Assembly: GCA_947631855.1 (NCBI GenBank) | Contig: CANRMX010000017.1 | Coordinates: forward strand, 1 to 40,625 | Source: an uncultured Clostridia bacterium | Lineage (GTDB): Bacteria; Bacillota; Clostridia; Oscillospirales; Acutalibacteraceae | DNA length: 40,625 nucleotides | Direction of reading: 5' to 3' | Shown here: positions 14,921 through 24,005 of the stretch, piece by piece | How positions within the stretch are numbered: position 1 is the first letter of the stretch | Layout: every line of letters begins with the position of its first letter | The notes under the pieces: generated by a model | What the model was told of the DNA's origin: nothing | Databases searched by the model: none | The model's input: the letters and a program-made list of their open reading frames with translations, nothing else | Translations under genes and position numbers: made by a program

Positions 14921-16339
14921 TTACCGGGTGATAACCTCCACCGGGACGTTGAAGATTTTTGCCACTTTTAGGATGGTGTCGATATGTTTCCCAGAAGCCG
15001 CCGCCATGTGGTGCGTCGGCCCGGCCTCGCTCCAGCGGTTGCAGAATTCCCGGGCGCCGCAGGCAAACCGGGTGCGCATATTGGTGTCGCCGAAGGTGAA
15101 GATGGGCCCATCCTCGTTGACGCCCTCCGCCGCCACGAACTTGAAATGCCCGTCCCGGTCCTGGGTGATGGCCAGATACGTCACCGGGCCCAAGTGAGGA
15201 TAGAACTGGGTCAGGTACCCGCCGCCGGTCTTGCCGTGGAACACCGGGACGATCTTCATGGTGGGCTTTTTGGCGGAAATATCCGCATCGCCGGAACCGG
15301 AATGCCCAATGATGCAGATGTCTTCCTTGAAATCGATGGAATACATTTCGGAGAGCTGGCCCATGCCCGCAATGGTCTTGAGGATGCTCATGGCCATGGC
15401 CACCTTGATATCGCCCTCCACGGCGCAGGCCACGCCCTGCTTGATGAGCATGGAGAACGCGGGGATCAGCATGGAATCCAGCACCCCGGCCTTGCCCTGG
15501 GCAAAGCCGTCGTAGTGGGAGGCGATCAGGGCGATCTGCTCGTCCCGCACCCACTGCTCGAAGGCCACCACATACCGGGCCATTTCCCAGACTTTCTCCA
15601 CCGTGCCGCCGCCCTCGATCTCGAAGGTGTCCAAAATCTCCTGGGCCTTGGCGCGGATGGCGGCCTCGTCGGTGACGTCGTCGGCGATGGCCCACAGCTT
15701 CTCCCAGTCGAACTGCTTGGTGTAGAGCCCCATCCGGTGGTAGAGATTGGTCTCGTCGATGTAGAGGTCCATCATGCCGGGATAGGGCCGGCCGATCTGC
15801 GCCAGATTGGTATCCCGGAAGCGCCTGCGCACCTGGGCGGCGCGGCACCAGTCCTCCAGCTCCGCCTGCACCTGCGGGTCGCCGCCCTCCACCACGCCGG
15901 TGATCACCGCGTGTCGCTTGCCGGCCCGCTCCAGATCGGCCACCATCTCGCCCACCGCGCCGCAGGCATAGAGCTCGCCCAGCCAGGTGGCGGTGTCGGT
16001 GTGCGCATAATCGGGCGCAAGTTTCTTTTGCACGTTCACCAGCACCACCGGCACGTCCAGGTCCCGCACGGCCGGCAGCATATTGTAGCTGGTGGCGTAG
16101 GTCAGCAGCTGGAGGATCACCAGATCCACATCTGCCGCCCGGAACTTGTCCCCGGCTGCCATGGCCAGCTCCTTGGTGGTGACGATCCCGCCGTCGATGA
16201 GCGCCACGGAATCGGGCAGGGTCTTTTTGAACGCGGCGTACTGGGCCTCGAATTCCGGCACCAGGGACGGGAATTGGGGCAGATAGGCCCCCAGGGCGAT
16301 GGCGAACACGCCGACCCTGGCTTTTGTTTCAACTAACAC
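14921..16339 (-). CDS. AraA/FucI-family sugar isomerase, likely the rhamnose isomerase of this operon
   Basis: A 472-residue protein of the L-fucose/L-arabinose isomerase superfamily. Likely metal-binding residues are in AVEGDIKVAM (Glu), DFKEDICIIGHSGSGD (Glu, His) and PTHHMAAASG (His), in the same order as AraA. It has no resemblance to classical RhaA. Its place between rhaB and rhaD suggests it converts L-rhamnose to L-rhamnulose, though L-fucose or L-arabinose is possible. The start is GTG at 16339: GGAGG stands 7 bases before it and the codon overlaps the rhaB stop by one base (TAGTG), which implies coupled translation. A stump of a second version lies just downstream (14784-14868). Confidence 0.8.
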   Translation of the reverse strand: MLVETKARVGVFAIALGAYLPQFPSLVPEFEAQYAAFKKTLPDSVALIDGGIVTTKELAMAAGDKFRAADVDLVILQLLTYATSYNMLPAVRDLDVPVVLVNVQKKLAPDYAHTDTATWLGELYACGAVGEMVADLERAGKRHAVITGVVEGGDPQVQAELEDWCRAAQVRRRFRDTNLAQIGRPYPGMMDLYIDETNLYHRMGLYTKQFDWEKLWAIADDVTDEAAIRAKAQEILDTFEIEGGGTVEKVWEMARYVVAFEQWVRDEQIALIASHYDGFAQGKAGVLDSMLIPAFSMLIKQGVACAVEGDIKVAMAMSILKTIAGMGQLSEMYSIDFKEDICIIGHSGSGDADISAKKPTMKIVPVFHGKTGGGYLTQFYPHLGPVTYLAITQDRDGHFKFVAAEGVNEDGPIFTFGDTNMRTRFACGAREFCNRWSEAGPTHHMAAASGKHIDTILKVAKIFNVPVEVITR

Positions 16340-17625
16340 TACGCATCCTCCTTTGCGGTTTTCATTTGAATTTGAATTTTCAGATTGCCCAGGGCCGTGG
16401 CCTCGATGGGCAGGGCGATCACCTGCTTGCCGGTGATCCGCCGGGTCTCCTCGTTGACGAACTGATTCTTCGCGCCGCCGCCCACGATGTACAGCCGGTC
16501 ATAGGCGGCGCCGGTGTTCCGCTCCAGCTCCTCCAGCGCCGTCTTGTAGCTGGCGGCCAGGCTGCGGTACGCGCAGCGGAAATAATCCCCCACCGTTTCG
16601 GGCGTTTTTTCCAGCGCGGCGTCAAAGGCGGTCCGCATGCTCTTGGGGGCCAGGAACGCCGGGTCGTTGGCATCCACCAGCCCGTCATAATGACTGGCAG
16701 CTACGGCGGAATCCAATTCCCCAAAGGAGAGCGCCGGGGCCAGCTCGTCCTTCAGGCGGTTCACCAGCCACATCCCCATGATGTTCTTCTGGTAGCGGTT
16801 GTACCCCACGCCGCCCTCGTTGGAATAATTGGCCTGCTCGCTGGCTTCGTCCGTCAGGGGCTTTGCGGTTTTGACCCCCAGCAGCGACCAGGTGCCCGAG
16901 GAGATGTAGGGGGCGTTGTTTTCCATGGGGATGCCCTCCACCGCCGAGGCGGTATCGTGGGTGGCGCACAGCACGGCCTTGACGCCCTTGTAGCGCCCGA
17001 TCACCGTGCCGGGCTGCTGCAGGGACTTGAAGAAGCGCTTCGGGAAGCCCAGGGCATGGAGGATTTCTTCGTCATACTGGCCGCTTTCCGCACTGACCAT
17101 GCCCCCGGTGGTGGCGTTGGTGTATTCGTGGCTCTTCACGCCGGTGAGCTTATACAGCAGGTATTCCGGGATCAGGAGGAAGCCGCAGGCCCTGTCCAGC
17201 CGCCCGGCCAGCTTGTCCGCATAGAGCTGGTAGATGGTGTTGAAGGGCTGGAACTGGATACCCGTTTTGCGGTACAGCCGGGAGAAGGGAATCTTCTCAT
17301 GCACCTGGGGGATGGCCGCCTCCGTGCGGGAATCCCGGTAGGCGTAGCAGGGCCAGATCTCCTGACTGCCGTCCAGCAGCACATAGTCCACCGCCCAGGT
17401 ATCGATGGAAAAGCTCTCCAATTCGCAGCTTTCCAGGGCAAGGTCGATGCCCTGCCGCACGTGGGCCAAAAGCCCCTCCATGTCCCAGGTCAGGTGGCCG
17501 TCCCGCTCCGTGACGCCATTGGGGAAACGGTAGACCTCCCGGGTATGCAGCGCGCCGTCCTCTTCCCAGCCCACAATGTGCCGGCCCGAGGACGCGCCGA
17601 TGTCGATGGCAAGGTAATACTTCAT
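16339..17625 (-). CDS. rhaB: Rhamnulokinase
   Basis: A 428-residue FGGY-family kinase that phosphorylates L-rhamnulose. The N-terminal phosphate loop AIDIGASSGR, the SIDTWAVDYVLLD segment, ATHDTASAV and the C-terminal VGGGAKNQ nucleotide loop are all present. It is about 55 residues shorter than well-studied RhaB proteins (about 485); part of the missing length appears to lie between PGTVIGRYKG and the ATHDTASA motif, but all key motifs remain, so it should be active. It is the first gene of the rhamnose operon and has a good promoter at 17656-17684. No RhaR-type regulator or transporter is in the window. Confidence 0.9.
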   Translation of the reverse strand: MKYYLAIDIGASSGRHIVGWEEDGALHTREVYRFPNGVTERDGHLTWDMEGLLAHVRQGIDLALESCELESFSIDTWAVDYVLLDGSQEIWPCYAYRDSRTEAAIPQVHEKIPFSRLYRKTGIQFQPFNTIYQLYADKLAGRLDRACGFLLIPEYLLYKLTGVKSHEYTNATTGGMVSAESGQYDEEILHALGFPKRFFKSLQQPGTVIGRYKGVKAVLCATHDTASAVEGIPMENNAPYISSGTWSLLGVKTAKPLTDEASEQANYSNEGGVGYNRYQKNIMGMWLVNRLKDELAPALSFGELDSAVAASHYDGLVDANDPAFLAPKSMRTAFDAALEKTPETVGDYFRCAYRSLAASYKTALEELERNTGAAYDRLYIVGGGAKNQFVNEETRRITGKQVIALPIEATALGNLKIQIQMKTAKEDA

Positions 17626-17655
17626 AGCACGCCCCTTTCCGTTTTGTCTGTGTCC

Positions 17656-17684
17656 ATCATACCCGCTTTCCGCCCCGCGGTCAA
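17656..17684 (-). promoter_or_regulatory. Promoter of the rhamnose operon
   Basis: TTGACC (17679-17684), 17 bases, TATGAT (17656-17661) on the minus strand, about 30 bases before the rhaB ATG. Confidence 0.7.
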
Positions 17685-17694
17685 GATGTCCGGC

Positions 17695-17727
17695 AAAAAA
17701 ATGAGGCCCCCAGCAAAGCCGGAGGCC
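17695..17727 (-). terminator. Terminator of gltBD
   Basis: On the minus strand GGCCTCC and GGGGGCC form a seven-pair stem (one G-U) separated by 9 bases, followed within 3 bases by seven T. It is 12 bases after the gltD stop and just before the rhaB promoter. Confidence 0.8.
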
Positions 17728-17739
17728 ACTTGCTCACGC

Positions 17740-19212
17740 TTATACCAGATTGGTGTACCCCATCAGGTATTCGTCCACTTCCCGGGCCGCGCCACGGCCC
17801 TCGGCGATCCCCCACACCACCAGGGACTGTCCCCGGCGCATATCGCCTGCGGCAAACACTTTTTCCACCCCGGTGGCGTAGCGGCCGTCGGAGGTGGCCA
17901 CGTTGGAGCGGCCGTCCCGCGCCACGCCGAAGGCTTCCGGCACATAGTCCTCCGGGCCCAGGAAGCCCGCCGCAATCAACAGCAGCCCGCAGGGCAGCTC
18001 CTCCTCGGAGCCGGGAATCTCCCGCCGGACCGTCCTGCCCTCCGATTGGACGGATTCCAATCGGACGGTGGTGACGGAAATCAGCCTGCCCTCATCGTCG
18101 GCGGCGCAGGCTTTCACCGTGGTGCAGTACCGCCGCGGGTCCGCGCCGAACAGGGCGATGGCCTCCTCCTGGCCGTAATCGGTCTTGGCGATTTTCGGCC
18201 ACTGGGGCCAGGGATTGTCTTCCCCACGGACGTTTGGGGCCTTGGGCAGCATCTCCAGCTGCACCACCGACCGGCACCCCTGCCGGATGGCCGTGCCCAC
18301 GCAGTCGTTGCCGGTGTCGCCGCCGCCCACGATCACCACGTCCTTGCCCGCCGCGGAGAGCGGGCTCGCCTCGCCGGACGTGAGCGCACGGGTGGCGGCG
18401 GAAAGGTAGTCCACCGCAAAGCAGATGCCCTGGGCCTCCCGGCCTGGTATTTGTAAATCCCGGGGCTTTTTCGCGCCGCAGCAGAGGATCACCGCGTCGT
18501 ACCGGACCAGCAGCTCCTCGGCAGAGACGTCCCGGCCCACGTCGCAGCCGGTGCGGAATTCCACGCCCTCGGCCTGCATCAAAGCGATGCGCCGGCGGAC
18601 GACCGCCTTTTCCAGCTTCATGTTGGGGATGCCGTACATCAGCAGCCCGCCGGGTTCCTCGTCCCGCTCGAACACCGTCACCAGGTGCCCACGGCGGTTG
18701 AGCTGATCGGCGGCAGCCAGCCCTGCCGGGCCGCTGCCCACCACCGCCACCCGCTTGCCGGTGTGCACCCGGGGCGGGCTGGGCCGGATCGTCCCGGCGG
18801 CAAAGCCTGCCTCCGCCACGGCCAGCTCGTTCTCCTTCACGGTCACCGGGTCGCCGTTTAAGCCGCAGGTGCAGGCGGCCTCGCACAGGGCCGGGCAAAC
18901 CCGGCCGGTGAATTCCGGGAAATTATTGGTCTTCATCAATCGGCGCAGGGCGTGCTCCATGCTGCCGGCGTAGATCAGATCGTTCCACTCCGGCACCAGA
19001 TTGTGCAGCGGGCAGCCGGTCACCATGCCGGCCAGCTCCACGCCGGACTGGCAGAACGGCACGCCGCACTCCATGCACCGGGCGCCCTGCCTGCGCCTTT
19101 CCTCCTGGGAGAGCATGGGATGGAACTCGTTCCAGTGGCGTATCCGCTCCAAGGGCGTTTCCCCCGGATTGTTCCGGCGGTCAAATTCCAAAAAACCTGT
19201 GGGCTTTCCCAT
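17740..19212 (-). CDS. gltD: Glutamate synthase small (beta) subunit
   Basis: A 490-residue NADPH-dependent flavoprotein that feeds electrons to GltB. Cysteine clusters for low-potential Fe-S centres are in [13 protein letters not shown] and [12 protein letters not shown] (residues about 45-115). The FAD-binding [12 protein letters not shown] follows at about 155, and the NADPH-binding [12 protein letters not shown] in the second half. It overlaps gltB by one base (TGATG), so the two subunits are translationally coupled. The length and cluster order match GltD (about 470-490). Confidence 0.96.
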   Translation of the reverse strand: MGKPTGFLEFDRRNNPGETPLERIRHWNEFHPMLSQEERRRQGARCMECGVPFCQSGVELAGMVTGCPLHNLVPEWNDLIYAGSMEHALRRLMKTNNFPEFTGRVCPALCEAACTCGLNGDPVTVKENELAVAEAGFAAGTIRPSPPRVHTGKRVAVVGSGPAGLAAADQLNRRGHLVTVFERDEEPGGLLMYGIPNMKLEKAVVRRRIALMQAEGVEFRTGCDVGRDVSAEELLVRYDAVILCCGAKKPRDLQIPGREAQGICFAVDYLSAATRALTSGEASPLSAAGKDVVIVGGGDTGNDCVGTAIRQGCRSVVQLEMLPKAPNVRGEDNPWPQWPKIAKTDYGQEEAIALFGADPRRYCTTVKACAADDEGRLISVTTVRLESVQSEGRTVRREIPGSEEELPCGLLLIAAGFLGPEDYVPEAFGVARDGRSNVATSDGRYATGVEKVFAAGDMRRGQSLVVWGIAEGRGAAREVDEYLMGYTNLV

Positions 19213-22200
19213 CAGCGCACACCTCCCGTCACCGCGTAGAACGCCTCCACTTCCGCCTCGTCGTGCCCCAGGCCCCGCTCCTCAAACTGGGCGATGGCCT
19301 TCAAAATCCGGTCGTAGTCCCGGGGCAGAATCTTCTTGAAGCTGGCGATGGCGTTTTCAAAATCCTCCAAAATCGCCCGGCCCTTTTTCGAGCCGGTGGC
19401 CGCCACGTGCTCGGCGATCAAGGCCCGCAGCTCCTCGATGTCGTGGCGCTGGCTCAAGGGCTCGATGGACACCAGATCCTTGTTGGCCCGCAGGTACAGG
19501 TCCCGCTTGGGGTCCCACACATAGGCGATTCCGCCGGACATCCCGGCGGCAAAGTTCTTGCCGGTATCGCCCAGCACCACCACCCGGCCGCCGGTCATGT
19601 ATTCGCAGCCGTGGTCGCCCACGCCCTCCACCACCGCCACGGCGCCGGAGTTGCGCACGGCAAAGCGCTCTCCCGCCACCCCGGCGATGAACGCCTTGCC
19701 GGAGGTGGCGCCATAGAGGGCCACGTTGCCCACGATGATGTTCTCGTCCGCCTGATAGCGGGCAGTCTCCGGCGGATACACGATGAGCTTGCCGCCGGAA
19801 AGGCCCTTGCCGAAGTAGTCGTTGGAATCGCCCTCCAGCACCAGCGTCAGGCCCTTGGGGATAAACGCGCCGAAGGATTGGCCGCCGCCGCCCTTGCAGC
19901 GGACGGTGAAGGTGTCCTCCGCCAGCTTCTCCCCGTGGAGGCGGGTGATGTCGGAGCCGAAGATCGTCCCCACGGTGCGGTCGGTGGAGCTGACCGTGAG
20001 GCTGACTTCCCGCTTCTTCCCCTTTTTCAGGTCGGCCCCCAGCCGGGCCAGCAGCACCGCCATGTCCAGCGTCTTTTCCAGATGGAAATCGTACACGTCT
20101 TTGGGATCGAAGTGGGTCTTGTAATCCGGCCCGATGTAGGGATTGCCCAGAATAGCCGAAAGGTCTACGGTGGCGGCCCGGTGGTTCACCGCCTTTTCCC
20201 GGGCCTTGAGCAGGTCGGTGCGGCCCACCAGCTCCTCCACGGTGCGCACCCCCAGCCGGGCCATATATTCCCGCAGCTCCTGGGCCACGAAGCGCATGAA
20301 ATTCATCACGTATTCCGGCTTGCCCCGGAAGCGCCTGCGCAGTTCGGGATTCTGGGTGGCCACGCCCACCGGGCAGGTGTCCAGATTGCACACCCGCATC
20401 ATCACGCAGCCCATGGTGACCAGCGGCGCGGTGGCAAAGCCGAATTCCTCCGCCCCCAGCATACAGGCAATGGCCACATCCCGGCCGGTCATCAGCTTGC
20501 CGTCGGTCTCCACCACCACCCGGGAACGCAGCTCGTTTTGGATCAGGGTCTGATGGGTCTCCGCCAGGCCCAGCTCCCAGGGCAGTCCGGCGTTGTGGAT
20601 GGAGGTGCGGGGCGCCGCGCCGGTGCCGCCGTCGTAGCCGGAGATCAGGATCACCTGGGCCCCGGCCTTGGCCACGCCCGCCGCCACGGTGCCCACCCCC
20701 GCCTCGCTGACCAGCTTCACGGAAATGCGGGCCTGCCGGTTGGCGTTCTTCAGGTCGTAGATCAGCTGGGCCAGGTCCTCGATGGAATAGATGTCGTGGT
20801 GGGGCGGCGGGGAGATCAGCGCCACGCCGGGCGTGGAATAGCGGGTCCTGGCGATCCAGGGATACACCTTCTTTCCCGGCAGATGGCCGCCCTCCCCGGG
20901 CTTCGCGCCCTGGGCCATTTTGATTTGAATTTCCTTGGCGGATACCAGATATTCGCTGGTGACGCCGAATCGGCCCGAGGCCACCTGCTTGATGGCGGAG
21001 CATTTATCGGAGCGCAGCCGCTCTGGCCGCTCGCCGCCCTCGCCGGAATTGGACTTGCCCCCCAGCCGGTTCATGGCTTCCGCCATGCACTCGTGGGCCT
21101 CCTGGGAGATGGAGCCGTAGGACATGGCCCCGGTCTTGAAGCGCTTCACGATGGACTCCACGCTCTCCACTTCTTCCAGGGGGATGGGTTCTTCCGCGAA
21201 GCGCATCTCCATCAGGCCGCGGAGGGTGTGGGGCTTGGTCTCGTCATCCACCAGCGCGGTGTACTGCTTGAACAGCTCATAGCTGCCGGTGCGGGTGGAT
21301 TCCTGGAGCAGATGGATGGTCTGGGGATTGTACATGTGGTCTTCCTGCCCGGCCCGGGCCTTGTGGGCGCCCCGGGAATCCAGCGTGGCATCGCAGCCCA
21401 GCCCCAGGGGATCGAAGGCCCGGGTGTGGTTGCGGTCCACCAGCTCCTCGATCTCCTTGAGGCCGATGCCGCCCACCCGGGAGACCGTGTTGGTGAAATA
21501 CTCGTCGATCACCTCTTTGGAGATGCCGATGGCCTCGAAGATCTGGGCGGACTGGTAGGACTGGACGGTGGAGATGCCCATCTTGGAGGCGATCTTCACG
21601 ATCCCCTGCAGGATCGCGTTGTTGTAGTCGCTGACGGCGGCGCTGAATTCCTTATCCAGCAGGCCCTCGTCGATGAGCTGCCCGATGGTCTCCTGGGCCA
21701 GATAGGGATTGATGGCCCGGGCCCCATAGCCCAGCAGGGCGGCAAAGTGGTGCACGTCCCGGGGCTCGGCGGATTCCAAAATCACCGAGACCGCCGTGCG
21801 CTTTTTGGTGCGCACCAGGTGCTGCTCCAGCGCGGAGACTGCCAGCAAAGAGGGAATGGCCACATGGTTCTCGTCCACGCCCCGGTCGGAGAGGATCAGG
21901 ATATTGGCCCCCTGGCGATAGGCCCGGTCGGCGGCGATCTTCAGCTGATCCAGCGCCCGCTTGAGAGGCGTGTTCTTGAAGTACAGCAGGGAGACCGTCC
22001 GCACCCGGAAGCCGGGGACTTCCATGGTCTTGATCTTGAGCAGCTCCAGCGAGGTGAGGATGGGGTTTTTGATCTGCAGCACCCGGCAGTTGCCCGGCTT
22101 CTCCTCCAGCAGGTTGCCGTCGTCCCCCACGTACACCGTGGTGTCGGTCACCACTTCCTCCCGGATGGCGTCGATGGGCGGATTGGTCACCTGGGCGAAA

Positions 22201-23750
22201 AGCTGCTTGAAATAATTGAACAGGGGCTGGTCGTGGTCGGAAAGCACCGCCAGCGGGATGTCCGCACCCATGGCGGCGGTGTCCTCCGCGCCGGTGCGGG
22301 CCATGGGCAGGATGGTGTTCTTCACGTCCTCATAGGTGTAGCCGAAGGCCTTCTGCACCTGGGCCCGGCGCTCCACCGTGTACCGCTCCACCCGCTTGTT
22401 GGGGATGGGCAGGTCATCCAGCCGCACCAGGTTCCGGTCCAGCCACTCGCCGTAGGGCTGGCGGGCGGCGTAGGATTCCTTGATCTCGTCGTCACTGATG
22501 ATCCGCCCCTGCACCGTGTCCACCAGCAGCATCCTGCCCGGCTCCAGCCGGGATTTCCGCACGATGTGGGCGGGGTCGATGTCCAGCACGCCCACCTCGG
22601 AGGAGAGGATCAGCTGGCCGCTGTCGGTGACATAGTACCGGGAGGGGCGCAGGCCGTTGCGGTCCAGCACCGCGCCCACCTGGTCGCCATCGGAAAACAG
22701 GATGGACGCCGGGCCGTCCCAGGGCTCCATCATCACGGCGTAATATTGGTACAGGTCCCGCTTGGCACGGGAGATGTTCTCGTTGTTCATCCAGGGCTCG
22801 GGGATGCAGATCATCACCGCCAGGGGCAGCTCCATGCCGCTCATCACCAGGAATTCCAGGGTGTTGTCCAGCATGGCGGAGTCGGAGCCGTTTTCATCCA
22901 CCACCGGGAACACCTTGTCGATATCCTCGTCCCACAGGGGATTGTGCATGGTCTCCTCCCGGGCCAGCATCCGGTCGGCGTTGCCCCGGATGGTGTTGAT
23001 CTCCCCGTTGTGGAGGATAAAGCGGTTGGGATGGGCCCGCTCCCAGGAGGGATTGGTGTTGGTGGAGAATCTGGAATGGACCAGGGCGATGGCGGATTCG
23101 TAGTCCGGGCTCTGGAGGTCCCGGTAGAATTTCCGCAGCTGCCCCACCAGGAACATCCCCTTATAGACGATGGTGCGGCTGGACAGGGAGGGCACATAGG
23201 TGTTGTCGTTGGACTGCTCGAATTCCCGGCGGACGATGTACAGCCGCCGGTCGAAGGGCAGGCCGCGCGGGACGCCTGCCGGCCGGCGGATAAACGCCTG
23301 GAGGATACAGGGCATCTTCTGCAGGGCCTTGCTGCCCAGCACCTCCGGGCACACGGGCACCTGCCGCCACCCGATGAATTCCAGCCCCTCCTTGGCGGTG
23401 ATCAGCTCGAACATCTTCATGGCCTGGCTGCGCCGCAGGGTCTCCTGGGGAAAGAAGAACATCCCCACGCCGTAATCCCGCTCCTCCCCCAGCGAAAAGC
23501 CGCATTCCTCTGCCGCTTTCCGGAAGAACTTGTGGGAAATTTGCAGCAGGATGCCCACGCCATCGCCGGTCTTCCCTTCGGCGTCCCGGCCGGCCCGGTG
23601 CTCCAGCTTCTCCACGATCTTCAGGGCGTTGTCCACCGTTTCGTGGGATTTTCTCCCCCGGATGTCCACCACCGCGCCGATCCCGCAGGCGTCGTGCTCA
23701 AAGCGGGGATCGTACAGCGTGCCCCGCAATGTCTCCTGATTTTGCCGCAT
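19212..23750 (-). CDS. gltB: Glutamate synthase large (alpha) subunit
   Basis: A 1512-residue enzyme that makes two glutamate from glutamine and 2-oxoglutarate. The class II amidotransferase domain begins at Cys22 (HDACGIGAV), preceded by a 21-residue propeptide to be removed. The central domain is followed by the FMN-binding synthase domain (GEGGERPERLRSD, GYDGGTGAAPRTS) with the 3Fe-4S cysteines in MGCVMMRVCNLDTCPVG, and the C-terminal GXGXG beta-helix (GVGDHGCEYMTGG). It is full length. It is transcribed from a consensus promoter through a leader with a terminator-like hairpin, and divergently from adhE. With gltD it gives the cell ammonium assimilation by the GS-GOGAT route. Confidence 0.97.
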   Translation of the reverse strand: MRQNQETLRGTLYDPRFEHDACGIGAVVDIRGRKSHETVDNALKIVEKLEHRAGRDAEGKTGDGVGILLQISHKFFRKAAEECGFSLGEERDYGVGMFFFPQETLRRSQAMKMFELITAKEGLEFIGWRQVPVCPEVLGSKALQKMPCILQAFIRRPAGVPRGLPFDRRLYIVRREFEQSNDNTYVPSLSSRTIVYKGMFLVGQLRKFYRDLQSPDYESAIALVHSRFSTNTNPSWERAHPNRFILHNGEINTIRGNADRMLAREETMHNPLWDEDIDKVFPVVDENGSDSAMLDNTLEFLVMSGMELPLAVMICIPEPWMNNENISRAKRDLYQYYAVMMEPWDGPASILFSDGDQVGAVLDRNGLRPSRYYVTDSGQLILSSEVGVLDIDPAHIVRKSRLEPGRMLLVDTVQGRIISDDEIKESYAARQPYGEWLDRNLVRLDDLPIPNKRVERYTVERRAQVQKAFGYTYEDVKNTILPMARTGAEDTAAMGADIPLAVLSDHDQPLFNYFKQLFAQVTNPPIDAIREEVVTDTTVYVGDDGNLLEEKPGNCRVLQIKNPILTSLELLKIKTMEVPGFRVRTVSLLYFKNTPLKRALDQLKIAADRAYRQGANILILSDRGVDENHVAIPSLLAVSALEQHLVRTKKRTAVSVILESAEPRDVHHFAALLGYGARAINPYLAQETIGQLIDEGLLDKEFSAAVSDYNNAILQGIVKIASKMGISTVQSYQSAQIFEAIGISKEVIDEYFTNTVSRVGGIGLKEIEELVDRNHTRAFDPLGLGCDATLDSRGAHKARAGQEDHMYNPQTIHLLQESTRTGSYELFKQYTALVDDETKPHTLRGLMEMRFAEEPIPLEEVESVESIVKRFKTGAMSYGSISQEAHECMAEAMNRLGGKSNSGEGGERPERLRSDKCSAIKQVASGRFGVTSEYLVSAKEIQIKMAQGAKPGEGGHLPGKKVYPWIARTRYSTPGVALISPPPHHDIYSIEDLAQLIYDLKNANRQARISVKLVSEAGVGTVAAGVAKAGAQVILISGYDGGTGAAPRTSIHNAGLPWELGLAETHQTLIQNELRSRVVVETDGKLMTGRDVAIACMLGAEEFGFATAPLVTMGCVMMRVCNLDTCPVGVATQNPELRRRFRGKPEYVMNFMRFVAQELREYMARLGVRTVEELVGRTDLLKAREKAVNHRAATVDLSAILGNPYIGPDYKTHFDPKDVYDFHLEKTLDMAVLLARLGADLKKGKKREVSLTVSSTDRTVGTIFGSDITRLHGEKLAEDTFTVRCKGGGGQSFGAFIPKGLTLVLEGDSNDYFGKGLSGGKLIVYPPETARYQADENIIVGNVALYGATSGKAFIAGVAGERFAVRNSGAVAVVEGVGDHGCEYMTGGRVVVLGDTGKNFAAGMSGGIAYVWDPKRDLYLRANKDLVSIEPLSQRHDIEELRALIAEHVAATGSKKGRAILEDFENAIASFKKILPRDYDRILKAIAQFEERGLGHDEAEVEAFYAVTGGVR

Positions 23751-23786
23751 AGGCTCACCTTCTCCAATGTATCCAATCTGTTTGAC

Positions 23787-23839
23787 CGGGCAAAAGCCCG
23801 CAAAAAAGGCGCTCCGACCCCTTGGGGTGGAACGCCTTT
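23787..23839 (-). promoter_or_regulatory. gltBD leader with terminator-like hairpin (possible attenuator)
   Basis: On the minus strand, about 12 bases after the predicted start site, a long hairpin (GGCG, TCC and ACCCC paired with GGGGT, GGA and CGCC, with a mismatch and a bulge) is followed by TTTTTT at 23807-23802. A second hairpin, CGGGC-TTTT-GCCCG, follows at 23800-23787. No gene ends just upstream on this strand, so the structure can act only on the gltB message. The signal it would sense is unknown. Confidence 0.6.
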
Positions 23840-23857
23840 GTTCTCCGTTGTCTCCTT

Positions 23858-23886
23858 AGTATACGCGCAAAGGGCGCTTTTGTCAA
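23858..23886 (-). promoter_or_regulatory. Promoter of gltBD
   Basis: TTGACA (23881-23886), 17 bases, TATACT (23858-23863) on the minus strand; start near 23851. Confidence 0.85.
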
Positions 23887-23918
23887 CCGCTTCTTTGCCG
23901 GAGAAACGCACCGCGCTC

Positions 23919-23947
23919 TTGCGTCTTGTGCACAATCGTGCTATACT
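23919..23947 (+). promoter_or_regulatory. Promoter of adhE with a palindrome in the spacer
   Basis: TTGCGT (23919-23924), 17 bases, TATACT (23942-23947). The spacer contains the perfect palindrome TTGTGCACAA (23926-23935), placed where a repressor would block polymerase. Rex, the usual regulator of adhE, binds TTGTG-N8-CACAA, so this compact form is not a standard Rex site. Confidence 0.65.
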
Positions 23948-24005
23948 GGGTGCATGGGCAACAGCCCAAACCTTCCGCACCCTGCGGAAAAAGGAGAACC
24001 AAACT

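Noticed and set aside
14763-15005. Template/variable repeat pair of a diversity-generating retroelement
   Set aside because: Differences are not confined to adenines and are mostly silent; no reverse transcriptase is nearby.
19263-24005. Very long open frame on the plus strand across gltB that joins the adhE frame
   Set aside because: It is the antisense shadow of gltB, open because of GC-rich third positions. It has no ribosome-binding site and no recognisable protein motifs; adhE starts at 24006 with its own site and promoter.
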